Source of the DNA: Chitinophaga pinensis DSM 2588
Lineage (GTDB): Bacteria > Bacteroidota > Bacteroidia > Chitinophagales > Chitinophagaceae
Assembly: GCF_000024005.1 (NCBI RefSeq)
Contig: NC_013132.1
Location: forward strand, 3,218,001 to 3,282,000
DNA length: 64,000 nt
Direction: 5' to 3'
The notes beneath the pieces were generated by a model. It saw nothing but the letters and a program-made list of their open reading frames with translations, did no database searches and had not been told where the DNA came from. Numbering within the stretch: position 1 is the first letter of the stretch; each line of letters starts with the position of its first letter. Shown one piece after another: positions 8,586 to 16,898 of the stretch. The position numbers were made by a program, and so were the translations under genes.

Positions 8586-8702
8586 TGTTTGAAATTTATC
8601 TGTTGATGATGTTGGCCATCTCCGATGACCTTTCTGTGAATTGCATAGCAAAGATGTACCTCTTCTGGGGTTTATTTGGGGTATAGGTTTGCTATAAAAG
8701 TG

Positions 8703-8710
8703 TACTTTTG
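8703..8710 (+). promoter_or_regulatory. -7 promoter element of the AraC gene
   Basis: TACTTTTG matches the Bacteroidota -7 consensus TAnnTTTG and ends four bases before ATG 8715. The expected transcription start would fall on the start codon. No clear -33 TTG is found at the usual 19-21 base spacing. Confidence 0.5.
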
Positions 8711-8714
8711 TACT

Positions 8715-9572
8715 ATGGTCAAGTCGCACTTATACGAACCCTTCGAAATTGCTGTTTCTGAACCTATGGATGAATGTCCGCGGCCTATCCATTCCCACAG
8801 CTTTTTCGAACTGATATATGTGGTATCCGGCACAGGTAAACACTTTGTGAATGAATCGGGGCTGGAATACGCGCCGGGTAACCTGTTCCTGATCGGTCCC
8901 GACGATACGCACCATTTCGATATACAGGAACAAACGACCCTGCTCTTTGTTCGGTTCAATGAATCCTATATTGGCTCCTCTAAAGTACAGGAGCGCTCCC
9001 GCCAGAGCATCGCCTATATACTAAAGAATGCCAATCACCAGCCAGGCTGCCTGTTGCGGTATGAAGGTGATCAGATAGTGGCAAAGTCCATTATGGAAGC
9101 GGTTATGAGAGAACATGAAGAGCGTAGTTTCTATCACCAGGAATTGCTGTTACAGTTTATTGATACCGTCCTGATGCTGATCGTACGCAATATCACGACC
9201 CTGCTGCCGGAAAAGGTAAATGAAAACACAGCCGAAAAAGCCCTGGAGATTTTACAGTATGTACAGACGAATATCGCCTCACCTGAGAAGATAAGGGCCA
9301 AAGCGATCAGCCGGCAATTTGGTATCTCCGAGCATTACCTGGGCCGCTATTTTAAGAAACAGACCAATGAAACCCTGCAGGAGTATATCATTCATTATAA
9401 ATTACGGATGGTGAAAAGCAGATTGCTCCACAGTAATATGCGTATGAATGAAATTGCCGACGGACTTGGCTTTACAGATAAAAGTCACCTGAACAGGCTG
9501 TTTAAAAAGCATAATGGCGTCAGTCCTGCCCAATATCGGAAACAACAACAAATGCTGCTACCAAAGTCTTAA
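8715..9572 (+). CDS. AraC-family transcriptional regulator
   Basis: 285 residues. The N-terminal half is a cupin sensor (about 20-95: HSHSFFELIYVVSGTGKHFV, APGNLFLIGPDDTHHF) that binds a small effector. The C-terminal half has two helix-turn-helix motifs of the AraC type: IRAKAISRQFGISEHYLGRYF near 200 and MNEIADGLGFTDKSHLNRLF near 250, ending SPAQYRKQQQ. ATG 8715 is preferred over the upstream in-frame start at 8676 because 8676-8714 contains the promoter-like TACTTTTG. It lies between a divergent dehydrogenase and a co-directional MFS exporter (192 bases downstream), either of which may be its target. Confidence 0.93.
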   Translation: MVKSHLYEPFEIAVSEPMDECPRPIHSHSFFELIYVVSGTGKHFVNESGLEYAPGNLFLIGPDDTHHFDIQEQTTLLFVRFNESYIGSSKVQERSRQSIAYILKNANHQPGCLLRYEGDQIVAKSIMEAVMREHEERSFYHQELLLQFIDTVLMLIVRNITTLLPEKVNENTAEKALEILQYVQTNIASPEKIRAKAISRQFGISEHYLGRYFKKQTNETLQEYIIHYKLRMVKSRLLHSNMRMNEIADGLGFTDKSHLNRLFKKHNGVSPAQYRKQQQMLLPKS

Positions 9573-9764
9573 CTTTGCACCATCTCCTTTATAAATTCCC
9601 TCCAACGACTTATTAGTTTACACTGCTGGTCTGGTGACGTTATGTCAACGATAGTACAGTAACTCATTCCTTAAATAGCTGAACGAGGTACTCTATTATA
9701 CTTAATTTTAAAGTTTACTGCTGGGATAATTGTCGTCAGCACAATTAAATAATAACAAACCGGA

Positions 9765-10958
9765 ATGAAGAAGAGTTTATTCCCCCTGATGTTGGGCGGA
9801 CTGGGAATTGGAACAACAGAATTTGTCATGATGGGATTACTGCCTGATATCGCGTTGGGCATGAAGATCACGATACCAGAGGCAGGTCATATGATCTCTT
9901 CCTATGCCCTGGGCGTAGTAATCGGTGCGCCTCTACTGGTATTGATGAGTGGCAGCTATCCGCCGAAGAAGATACTGATCGGACTCATGATCGTTTTTAC
10001 TGCTTTCAATGGCTTATCTGCTTTTGCACCTTCACCTTTTACTTTGCTGCTCGCGCGCTTTTTCTCAGGACTGCCGCATGGCGCTTTCTTTGGCGTGGGT
10101 TCAGTAGTGGCCAGCCGGCTGGCAGATAAAGGCAAACAGGCACAGGCCATCTCTATGATGTTTGCCGGTCTTACGATCGCTAACCTCTTACTCGTACCAG
10201 TAGGTACCTGGGTTGGGCATCACTTTTTATGGCGTTATACCTTTGGCATAGTAGCCCTGATCGGCGTGATTACATTGATATTCCTGAAAGCCTGGTTACC
10301 GGCCTTGCCTGCCGAACAGGAAGGTGATACCCGTTCCCAGTTCCAGATATTCAGGAACCCCGAAACATGGTTGATCATTCTTATCACCGCAATCGGTACC
10401 GGTGGATTATTCGCCTGGATCAGTTATATCGCGCCTTTGATGACCAATATCTCACGTTTCCCTGCTGACAGCGTATCCGGTATCATGGTACTGGCAGGAT
10501 TCGGTATGGTGGTTGGAAACTTTATCGGTGGTCGTATGGCAGATAAATTTGACCCTGCCAAAACCTGTGCAGGTTTATTAGTCGCTATGGCTATCACCCT
10601 GACCTGTATCTACTTCTTTTCTGCCATTCAACCCGTATCACTGGTGCTGACCTTTATTGCAGGGGCATTATCTATCGCGCTGGCAGCACCTATCCAGATA
10701 CTGATGATAGGAACGGCAAAAGGTGCTGAAATGCTCGGTGCTGGTGTAACACAAGCTGCTTTTAATATTGGTAACTCCCTTGGTGCATTCCTGGGTGGCC
10801 TGCCGCTCATCGCCGGTTATGGTTATAACTCTCCGGTACTGGTGGGTTCCTTAATGGCCGTTGGCGGTGTGCTCTTTGCTGTCATACTGATCAAAAGACA
10901 GGCTGCTATGCCTGTGCCACAGACAGCTCGTGTAAAATCAAGCGTAACCTTCCACTAA
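9765..10958 (+). CDS. MFS drug/sugar efflux transporter (DHA1, AraJ-like)
   Basis: 397-residue inner-membrane exporter of the major facilitator superfamily with 12 predicted helices, using the proton gradient. The opening MLGGLGIGTTEFVMMGLLPDIA is typical of the AraJ/YdhP subgroup of DHA1 efflux proteins, which often has GTTEF or GxxEF in helix 1. Helix 4 begins LLLARFFSGLPHGAFFG, the family signature, and GGRMADKFDPAKT is the loop between helices 8 and 9. The start is supported by the hydrophobic helix beginning at residue 6. It probably removes a drug or metabolite; the AraC gene upstream is a candidate regulator. Confidence 0.9.
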   Translation: MKKSLFPLMLGGLGIGTTEFVMMGLLPDIALGMKITIPEAGHMISSYALGVVIGAPLLVLMSGSYPPKKILIGLMIVFTAFNGLSAFAPSPFTLLLARFFSGLPHGAFFGVGSVVASRLADKGKQAQAISMMFAGLTIANLLLVPVGTWVGHHFLWRYTFGIVALIGVITLIFLKAWLPALPAEQEGDTRSQFQIFRNPETWLIILITAIGTGGLFAWISYIAPLMTNISRFPADSVSGIMVLAGFGMVVGNFIGGRMADKFDPAKTCAGLLVAMAITLTCIYFFSAIQPVSLVLTFIAGALSIALAAPIQILMIGTAKGAEMLGAGVTQAAFNIGNSLGAFLGGLPLIAGYGYNSPVLVGSLMAVGGVLFAVILIKRQAAMPVPQTARVKSSVTFH

Positions 10959-10977
10959 AAGGAATATAGTATATCGT

Positions 10978-11020
10978 AACAGCCGCTGTATCGCTCTGAC
11001 GAACAGCGGCTGTTTGTTTT
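10978..11020. terminator. Bidirectional terminator between MFS and MocR genes
   Basis: AACAGCCGCTGT (10978-10989) pairs perfectly with ACAGCGGCTGTT (11003-11014), followed by TGTTTTT. It separates two convergent genes. Confidence 0.88.
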
Positions 11021-11022
11021 TA

Positions 11023-12504
11023 TTAAAACAGGCTCTCTCTCAATATGTCAACACTCTTTGTCAATTCTGTTGTAGACGCAGAAGCAAAACCTAATCTCAG
11101 CGCATTCGCATTAAATTGTGGATAAACATGCACCTTTCCGTTGGAAATAGTCAGTCCTTTTTTGAATACATTTGCTGACAGTAGTGAAAGGTCCACAGCC
11201 TGATCAAAGACCGTCCAGACAGACATACCTCCTTCAGGCACCCCAAACTTTACCACATCTTTTAACTGCTGTTGCAGTAATCCACAGAAATGATCCCGCC
11301 GTTCTTCATACACAGGTAAAGTTCTGCGCAGATAACGTTGTATCGTCCCGTCATTCAATAAATCCGCCATCGCATTATCCAGGATATGATCTCCCTGCCG
11401 GTCCAGCAGTATACGTGCCCTGGATAACAGTTCAATCACATTCTCCGCTGCCACCAGGTAACCCATCCGGAAAGCAGGAGAGAAGCTCTTACTAAAAGAT
11501 CCACAGTAGATCACCATCCCGTTTTCATCTGCACTGGCCAATGGGGAAAGTGGCCGGTGCTTAAAGTGAAAATCAAAATCATAATCATCCTCAAAGATGA
11601 TAAACCCGTATTGATTGGCAAGCCGCAGCAGTTCCAGTCTTCTGTCAATACGCAAAGCCACAGTGGTCGGATAATGATGATGTGGCGTTACGTACACCAT
11701 TCTCACAGGTTGTTGCACACAGATCTTACGCAGCTCCTCCACCACTAATCCATGTTCATCTACCGGTATACCAATATGTGTAGCACCGCTATGTGCAAAA
11801 TTATGCTGCGCCCTTTTCCACCCGGGCACACCGGATACAATCACATCTCCCGGACTGATCAGCGCATTACACACCAGGTTAATTCCCATCAGGGTACCTC
11901 TGACAGATAAGATATTCCGGTAAGTAGTTTTTAGTCCGCGGGTATCATTGAGATAGTCAGACAAAGCCTGCCGGTAGTGTTTCGGACCAGCAGCATTGCC
12001 ATAACTCCCAAATTGATAATACAATCCGCCTCGGCTTAACTGGCTCCGGTAGGCCCGGTAAAACTCTTTCAGCGGCGCTAATCTCGGGTCCGGAAAACCA
12101 TCGTCCAGGTGATAAGTCGTCACAGGTACATCCTGCGTATTATCAGGATAGTCTTTAGAGGGAATAGTGAACCCCGCTTTGACTGCTGCTGCTGCCATTG
12201 TTGTCCGGATCAGTTTTTCACGTGTATGATCGCCCAGATGACTGGAAACAAACGTCCCCCGGCCTACCGCACTCTCCAGCCAACCCTGTAACTGTAGTTC
12301 TTCATAGGCCCTGGACACCGTGATCCGGTTGACTTGTAATAGTGCCGCCAGATCCCTGCTACCCGGCAATTTTTGTCCGGAACGCAGCTTTCCCTGCCTG
12401 ATCAATGTCAGTACAGCATCCGCCAATTGCAGGTAAACCGATCTTTCCGCAGAAAAATCAGGCTTTATGCCCGCAAAGACCTGTAGTATAATTGGACTAT
12501 CCAT
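11023..12504 (-). CDS. MocR/PdxR-type regulator (GntR HTH fused to aminotransferase domain)
   Basis: 493 residues. A GntR-type winged helix occupies about 18-85: SVYLQLADAVLTLIRQGKLRSGQKLPGSRDLAALLQ then VNRITVSRAYEELQLQGWLESAVGRG. A fold-type I PLP aminotransferase domain follows at about 130-490: the FEDDYDFDFHF segment holds the Asp for the PLP pyridine nitrogen, and YCGSFSKSFSPAFRMGY holds the Schiff-base Lys and the phosphate-binding Arg. MocR proteins use PLP or PLP-amino acid adducts as effectors and usually control vitamin B6 or amino acid genes. Repeats that fit a MocR operator overlap its start codon. The divergently transcribed neighbour is a GNAT relic, then intact GNAT genes. Confidence 0.94.
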   Translation of the reverse strand: MDSPIILQVFAGIKPDFSAERSVYLQLADAVLTLIRQGKLRSGQKLPGSRDLAALLQVNRITVSRAYEELQLQGWLESAVGRGTFVSSHLGDHTREKLIRTTMAAAAVKAGFTIPSKDYPDNTQDVPVTTYHLDDGFPDPRLAPLKEFYRAYRSQLSRGGLYYQFGSYGNAAGPKHYRQALSDYLNDTRGLKTTYRNILSVRGTLMGINLVCNALISPGDVIVSGVPGWKRAQHNFAHSGATHIGIPVDEHGLVVEELRKICVQQPVRMVYVTPHHHYPTTVALRIDRRLELLRLANQYGFIIFEDDYDFDFHFKHRPLSPLASADENGMVIYCGSFSKSFSPAFRMGYLVAAENVIELLSRARILLDRQGDHILDNAMADLLNDGTIQRYLRRTLPVYEERRDHFCGLLQQQLKDVVKFGVPEGGMSVWTVFDQAVDLSLLSANVFKKGLTISNGKVHVYPQFNANALRLGFASASTTELTKSVDILRESLF

Positions 12505-12536
12505 TATCTTCGAATTGGACTATGAAGGTAATCCAA
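12490..12536. promoter_or_regulatory. Direct plus inverted repeats over the MocR start (candidate operator)
   Basis: AATTGGACTAT occurs at 12490-12500 and 12513-12523 (23-base period), then the inverted, imperfect copy GTAATCCAAT at 12527-12536. Two direct repeats plus one inverted repeat is the site architecture reported for PdxR-type MocR regulators. The first copy lies inside the start of the coding region. Confidence 0.5.
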
Positions 12537-12544
12537 TGTTTGAA

Positions 12545-12552
12545 TAAGTTTG
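12545..12552 (+). promoter_or_regulatory. -7 element facing the GNAT relic
   Basis: TAAGTTTG fits TAnnTTTG and is followed by CACC and then the first codon of the relic frame at 12557, with no ATG there. Confidence 0.45.
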
Positions 12553-12556
12553 CACC

Positions 12557-12691
12557 GCCGCCATCGGCAAAGCCCGGAACTGTATCAATGTGCAATGACA
12601 GACGCCTGCGTTTAATGACAGCGCCATTAAGTTCTATAAACGAATTGGTGGCATAACAAAACACAAAGTAAGATTTACACTATCACGCTAA
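12557..12691 (+). pseudogene. GNAT acetyltransferase relic (C-terminal stub)
   Basis: The frame starting at 12557 reads AAIGKARNCINVQ, an in-frame TGA, then QTPAF and NDSAIKFYKRIGG, ending KHKVRFTLSR and a stop at 12689-12691. The block N-x-A-I-x-F-Y-x-R-I-G-G is the conserved C-terminal strand and helix of GNAT N-acetyltransferases, so 44 codons of a GNAT tail survive. There is no ATG at the 5' end: the frame begins directly behind a TAnnTTTG-CACC promoter element, as if everything between the promoter and the last 40 residues had been deleted. It is unlikely to make a functional protein. It would have been the divergent neighbour, and perhaps the target, of the MocR gene. Confidence 0.6.
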
Positions 12692-12710
12692 ATAAACTGA
12701 CAGAAAGTAT

Positions 12711-13241
12711 ATGCAGTTCAATCTTCAACCCACACTGGAAAATGAACGGGTCATCCTTTACCCGCTGAAGGAAGACGATTTTGAGTTATTATACCAGGTT
12801 GCATCCGATCCGCTGGTATGGGAACAGCATCCTAATAAAGACCGCTGGAAAAGGGACGTATTTCAAAACTTCTTTGAGGGCGCCCTGCAAAGCAAAGGCG
12901 CATTTAAGATTGTACACAAAGAAACGGGTGAAGTCATGGGCAGCACACGTATCTACGATTACAATCCGGAAGATAACAGCATCCTGATCGGCTATACTTT
13001 CTATGGCAGAAAGTACTGGGGAAAAGGACTGAATCAGTCCGTCAAGAAAATGATGCTTGACTATCTCTTCCGGTATGTATCCGCTGTGTATTTCCATATC
13101 GGTGCACAAAATATCCGTTCTCAGATTGCTATATCCCGCCTTGGTGCACAGAAAGCCAGCGAACAGGAAGTTGCGTATTTCGGAGAAAATCCTAAATTGA
13201 ATTTTGTTTACGTCATCGAAAAAGAACAATACGGTTTATAG
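12711..13241 (+). CDS. GNAT-family N-acetyltransferase (RimJ/RimL type)
   Basis: Acetyl-CoA-dependent N-acyltransferase of 176 residues. The opening LENERVILYPLKEDDFELLYQVASDPLVWEQHP is the usual RimJ/RimL-like start (PxxxDxxxL...). A strand with GEVMGSTRIYDY follows, and the acetyl-CoA loop is GRKYWGKGLNQSVKKMML near residue 98-115. The C-terminal NIRSQIAISRLGAQ replaces the common N-x-x-S-x-x-x-x-x-K-x-G-F. Acceptor unknown: ribosomal-protein or antibiotic acetylation are both possible. It is followed, one base after the stop, by a second GNAT gene, so the pair is an operon. Confidence 0.9.
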   Translation: MQFNLQPTLENERVILYPLKEDDFELLYQVASDPLVWEQHPNKDRWKRDVFQNFFEGALQSKGAFKIVHKETGEVMGSTRIYDYNPEDNSILIGYTFYGRKYWGKGLNQSVKKMMLDYLFRYVSAVYFHIGAQNIRSQIAISRLGAQKASEQEVAYFGENPKLNFVYVIEKEQYGL

Positions 13242-13242
13242 T

Positions 13243-13764
13243 ATGGAAGATATCAGGATCAGTCAGGCATCTCCGGAGGAAGTAAGTGTTTTACAACAGA
13301 TAGGAAAGCAGACGTTTTTCGAAGCCTTTGCGCACTGCAATACGGAATCAGATATGAAACAATATCTGGATAATAATTTCAGTAAGGAAAAAGTATTAAC
13401 AGAGTTGAACAATCCCGAATCATTCTTCTACATCGTATGGGATGGTCCCGGTCCTATCGGTTACCTGAAACTGAATACCGGACAAGCACAGACCGACCTG
13501 AAAGAAGCAGATTCACTGGAAATAGAACGTATTTATGTACTGGGCGTTTACCATGGTAAAAAGGTAGGTCAGCTGCTGTATGAAAAGGCGCTGGAGGTTG
13601 CACAGCTACAACATAAGTCATCCATCTGGTTAGGCGTATGGGAAAACAATAAAAAAGCCATACGCTTCTATGAAAAGAATGGTTTTGTCCCTTTTAGTAC
13701 ACATGTTTTCCGGCTTGGGGAAGATGATCAGACAGATCTCCTGATGCGAAAAGTACTTGAATAA
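13243..13764 (+). CDS. GNAT-family N-acetyltransferase
   Basis: 173 residues. The GNAT fold is visible: IRISQASPEEVSVLQQIGKQTF at the N-terminus, GYLKLNTGQAQT, the IERIYVLGVYHGKKVGQLLYEKA acetyl-CoA binding motif (V-x-x-x-x-x-G-K-x-V-G) near 95-115, and WENNKKAIRFYEKNGFVP at about 140. I placed the start at ATG 13243, one base after the upstream stop, because it gives a standard N-terminus; the longer frame to 13204 would overlap the previous gene. It is distantly related to the first GNAT and not a recent duplicate. Substrate unknown. Confidence 0.9.
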   Translation: MEDIRISQASPEEVSVLQQIGKQTFFEAFAHCNTESDMKQYLDNNFSKEKVLTELNNPESFFYIVWDGPGPIGYLKLNTGQAQTDLKEADSLEIERIYVLGVYHGKKVGQLLYEKALEVAQLQHKSSIWLGVWENNKKAIRFYEKNGFVPFSTHVFRLGEDDQTDLLMRKVLE

Positions 13765-13810
13765 AGCTTTGCGCTATGAGAGGACAGTGCCTGCATAAGT
13801 CGCATGCTTT

Positions 13811-14041
13811 TTACAACCGGTAAGTATCCCCTAGTCTGAAATAAAAACTGTCGTCTTCTTTCTTCTCTTGTAATAATCGTTCATATTCCTTCGCTGCCAT
13901 ATTTGCATCCCCGAATACTTTCTCCGTCGTCACGCCCTTTGACCCCTTTCGTCCATGACGTGTTCTGACTACCCTGTGCTCTAACGTGATTTCAAAAAAA
14001 CAGGATACATTCTCTTCCTGGTATTCAAAATATTCCATCAT
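13811..14041 (-). CDS. Stand-alone WGR-domain protein
   Basis: 76 residues consisting of little more than one WGR-like domain. The pattern VVRTRHGRKGSKG...VFGDANMAAKEYERLLQEKK matches the WGR core (W-G-R replaced by H-G-R), with the aligned FEITLEHRVVRTRHGR strand. WGR domains occur in PARP-type and MolR-type proteins and probably bind nucleic acid or protein. In Bacteroidota small single-domain versions of about this size are common. It starts with two adjacent Met codons (14036-14041). It is divergent from the TPR regulator. Function unknown. Confidence 0.7.
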   Translation of the reverse strand: MMEYFEYQEENVSCFFEITLEHRVVRTRHGRKGSKGVTTEKVFGDANMAAKEYERLLQEKKEDDSFYFRLGDTYRL

Positions 14042-14173
14042 TTACCCGCTGATTTTATCTTCTTACTTATATTTACGTTCGCTTATTTGTCCTCCAAAAT
14101 AGTTAGCGCAGGCAGCGAAAATGAAAATCTGGTATCTACAAATGCTCTACAAGAGAGTGAGAATGCCATCTAC

Positions 14174-16096
14174 ATGAAACTTACAAGAGCTTATATGTTG
14201 CACATAATCAATAAGATAGTCATATCCGTTATAATTACTTTTTTTTCAGCGACTGTTTGTGTGGCCAATATACCAGCGGACTCAATGAGCCGGGTTTTAT
14301 TACAAAAAAATATCACAACTGAACAGCGGGTGATGACCCTCAGTCTGCTCGCAAGGGCAAAATCTATTACAGAAACTGATCATGCAATCAGCCTGGGCTT
14401 ACAGGCTGTTCAACTCAGTCGCTCACTTTCAGATGTACAACATACCGCAATGGCATATGCCATATTGGCGCCTATCTATCTGCAAAAAAATGACCTCACT
14501 GCTGCTGCACAGATGGTAGATAGTGCTGTCTTTTATGCTACAATGACTGAGAATGCCCTGGCAAAAGGAATCGCCTGGTATAGAAAAGCCTGGATGGAAA
14601 ACCTGCAGGGAAAGCCGCAGGAAGCACTCATAAGCGCACAACAGTCATTAAAATACCTGGAGCAAAGCAAAGATGTAAACTATCAGTCTTCTGTCTATTA
14701 TATTATCGCCAGTATATATGCGAACCTGTATGATAGTCCCCTGCATAAGAAATACGCGCAGCTATGTTTGCAGGCTGCCATTAAAGACATGGACTATGAT
14801 AACATCCTCATGGCCTATCAGACTTTAGGCACCTACTGGCAATATTATCACATGGAACACCAGGATGACCGCTCCGCACTGGATGCAGCCTTCTTCTACA
14901 ACAGGGTAGCTATGCAGCTCTTCCTGGCCCGGAAAGACCGTATGATCTTTCATAGCACCATGGCCATTATAGCGCTCAATACCGCAGATCTCTATGCACA
15001 GAATCTCCCGGCGTCCTATCGTGACAGCGTATTTTATTACCTCGACTTTGCACAGAAGATAGGCATGGAAACCCATCATCTTGAGGTAGTGGCCAACTGT
15101 TATGGTATGAAAAGCGACTATGAAGTAGCCGCAGGTAATTATCAAAAAGCAGAAGGTCTCTTGCTGAAAGGACTGGAATTTGTGAATGCCGACAGTGCGC
15201 GGAACCTGGCTACCAAGGTACAGTTTATGAGCTCATTGGCAACAGTGGCCGAAAAACAAGGGCACTATAAAGAAGCCTACGAATACCAGCAGAAATATGC
15301 AGCCTTGTATACGGACCTGTATAATGAAGAAAAGATGAATATGACGAAGGAGCTGGAAGCAAAATACCAGGCAGAAAAAAATGCAACGGCACTCAGGACC
15401 TTAGAACAGACCGCCATATTGCATAAAAGACTAGGCTATCTGTATATTGGTCTGGGACTGGCCTCTGTGGCCGCTGCCGTCTTTCTTTTCAGATCCCTGC
15501 GATTCCGTTTGCGCCTGGTGCAGAAAGAAAAAGAAGATGCCGCTTTACTCGCACAGCTGAAACAGAATGAGAACAGGCAATTGGCCATGGAAAAACAGGA
15601 AGCCGAATTACAGGCCCGTCTCAGTGAAGAAGAAGCCATGCGGCTGATCGCAGAACATGAGCTCTTACAGGAAAGACAGGAACGCTTAGAAAAAGACCTC
15701 CTGGCCGGTACCCTGCAGGTAGAACAAAAAACAGTTTTGCTGCAAACCCTGCAACAGACAATTGCCAGGAACAGGAATGATAAATCTGTGTTATCACAAC
15801 TCAACCATATCATCGAGCATGATAAAAAGCTGGATGAATCCTTCGCAGATAATAAAGCTGATTTTGATAACATCAGCCCTGAATTCTTTGAGAAGTTAAA
15901 AGAACGGTCTGCGAATATGCTCTCCCGATTGGACCTGAAACATTGCTCCTACATTTACCTTGGACTCACCAACAAGGAAGTAGCACAGCGACTGGGTATT
16001 GCGCCTAAAAGTATCATTATGGCGCGTTACCGCATTAAACTGAAGTTAAGTCTGGCAAAAGAAGAAGAACTGGATGAATATATCCGTTCCCTGTAA
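14174..16096 (+). CDS. TPR-containing membrane regulator with C-terminal helix-turn-helix
   Basis: 640 residues. After a signal/membrane helix (about 8-28, INKIVISVIITFFSATVCVA), six or more TPR-like helical pairs cover about 45-395. One membrane helix sits near 420-440 (LGYLYIGLGLASVAAAVFLF), then a long coiled coil rich in Glu, Gln and Leu (about 445-550). The last 55 residues form a helix-turn-helix: LTNKEVAQRLGIAPKSIIMARYRIKLKL. This layout is common in Bacteroidota as one-component transmembrane regulators, related in design to LuxR-type C-terminal domains. The ATG at 14174 replaces a TTG-started frame at 14087. A hairpin terminator follows. Signal sensed and targets unknown. Confidence 0.85.
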   Translation: MKLTRAYMLHIINKIVISVIITFFSATVCVANIPADSMSRVLLQKNITTEQRVMTLSLLARAKSITETDHAISLGLQAVQLSRSLSDVQHTAMAYAILAPIYLQKNDLTAAAQMVDSAVFYATMTENALAKGIAWYRKAWMENLQGKPQEALISAQQSLKYLEQSKDVNYQSSVYYIIASIYANLYDSPLHKKYAQLCLQAAIKDMDYDNILMAYQTLGTYWQYYHMEHQDDRSALDAAFFYNRVAMQLFLARKDRMIFHSTMAIIALNTADLYAQNLPASYRDSVFYYLDFAQKIGMETHHLEVVANCYGMKSDYEVAAGNYQKAEGLLLKGLEFVNADSARNLATKVQFMSSLATVAEKQGHYKEAYEYQQKYAALYTDLYNEEKMNMTKELEAKYQAEKNATALRTLEQTAILHKRLGYLYIGLGLASVAAAVFLFRSLRFRLRLVQKEKEDAALLAQLKQNENRQLAMEKQEAELQARLSEEEAMRLIAEHELLQERQERLEKDLLAGTLQVEQKTVLLQTLQQTIARNRNDKSVLSQLNHIIEHDKKLDESFADNKADFDNISPEFFEKLKERSANMLSRLDLKHCSYIYLGLTNKEVAQRLGIAPKSIIMARYRIKLKLSLAKEEELDEYIRSL

Positions 16097-16119
16097 TTTC
16101 CCGGAGCAACGATAAAATT

Positions 16120-16166
16120 AACCGGGGCTGATGAAGTGGTATACACACCTCATCAGCCCCGGTTTC
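16120..16166. terminator. Bidirectional terminator
   Basis: AACCGGGGCTGATGA (16120-16134) pairs with TCATCAGCCCCGGTT, leaving a 15-base loop with a short T tract on the plus side. It separates the regulator at 14174 from the convergent gene at 16185. Confidence 0.82.
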
Positions 16167-16184
16167 CATAACAGCTTAAAGATC

Positions 16185-16481
16185 TTACAAGGTACCGGCT
16201 TGTACCAGTCGCTGCCCCAGTTCTCTGCCATGCGCCGTCAGAGAATAAATCTTCATCGGACTACCATCCGGATTGGTATACTCATGACTGGAATAAGTCA
16301 GGAAGCCATCACGCTGGGCCAATGTTAGAAAATGATCAAAGAGATTCGCAGCATCCACATTGTTAGCTGCCTCTTCAGGCGTAAAGAAAAAACCTTTTAC
16401 TTCCTGGTAAGGGGCTGGATTGTACTGTTTTCTTGTCCAGAATTCGAGGATAATGTCGTTGGGATTAACAAAGAACTTCAT
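16185..16481 (-). CDS. Small hypothetical protein, possibly a winged-helix regulator
   Basis: 98 residues from ATG 16479-16481; the GTG further upstream (16523) would add 14 residues and looks less likely. The sequence KFFVNPNDIILEFW, FTPEEAANNVDAANLFDHF, ARDGFLTY-like and SLTAHGREL is mainly helical, and the end reads like the wing of a PadR- or MarR-like winged helix (GSPMKIYSLTAHGRELGQRLVQAG). No catalytic residues are visible. It could be a small DNA-binding protein. Function not identified. Confidence 0.55.
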   Translation of the reverse strand: MKFFVNPNDIILEFWTRKQYNPAPYQEVKGFFFTPEEAANNVDAANLFDHFLTLAQRDGFLTYSSHEYTNPDGSPMKIYSLTAHGRELGQRLVQAGTL

Positions 16482-16898
16482 TAGAAAAACGTATTTTATT
16501 ACGCTTATATAACGCCTTTCCACTGCCGGATATTGTATGAAAAGAGGCCATTATTTAGCCCATTTTTCTCCTTTTATGATTTCTTTATCAATAGTTTATA
16601 TTGTATTAAAATCCATACTGTCAAAGAACTTATGTAAAGTTACTATGACTCCCTGCATTGCCACTATCAGGTAGTATAAGAGATTATAAATCATTGGGTA
16701 AAGGTGATCAAGTCTACCTATACGCCGTGTATGAAGCATGTATACGTCGTGTTTACTTCGGGTACCCGGTAGGGGCAGAATATCTCCCTTTTCTTCGTAT
16801 TATCCCCTTACTATCCCTTAATTACGTCGTTAATGCTTCGTTCATCAACGGAGCACTAACGGCGTAGTAAAGGGATAATGACGGTATAATAGGCATAA
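16482..16898. other. Gene-poor stretch with a long hairpin repeat
   Basis: About 417 bases without a convincing gene. Near its right end, arms of 33 bases (16810-16842 and 16847-16879) around a CATC loop match at 27 of 33 positions. The rest shows no structure I could name, apart from a scatter of TAC/GTA-rich short motifs. Confidence 0.6.
16810..16879. repeat. Long imperfect hairpin, copy 1 of a dispersed family
   Basis: Left arm 16810-16842, loop CATC, right arm 16847-16879; 27 of 33 positions pair. The apex reads ATGCTTCGTTCATCAACGG, then AGCACTAA. A related sequence (ATGCTACGATATAAACGG, then AGTACTAA) lies at 56937-56962. Confidence 0.6.

Noticed and set aside
9570..9585. TAACTTTG-CACC-ATC directly after the AraC stop, which looks like a promoter with a lost start codon
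   Set aside because: The downstream frame is only 26 codons and unlike any family. It may be chance or a vestige, too weak to call.
15436..15873. Long Ser/Cys-rich minus-strand frame
   Set aside because: It is the shadow of the coiled-coil part of the TPR regulator; the composition comes from Glu- and Gln-rich codons read in reverse.
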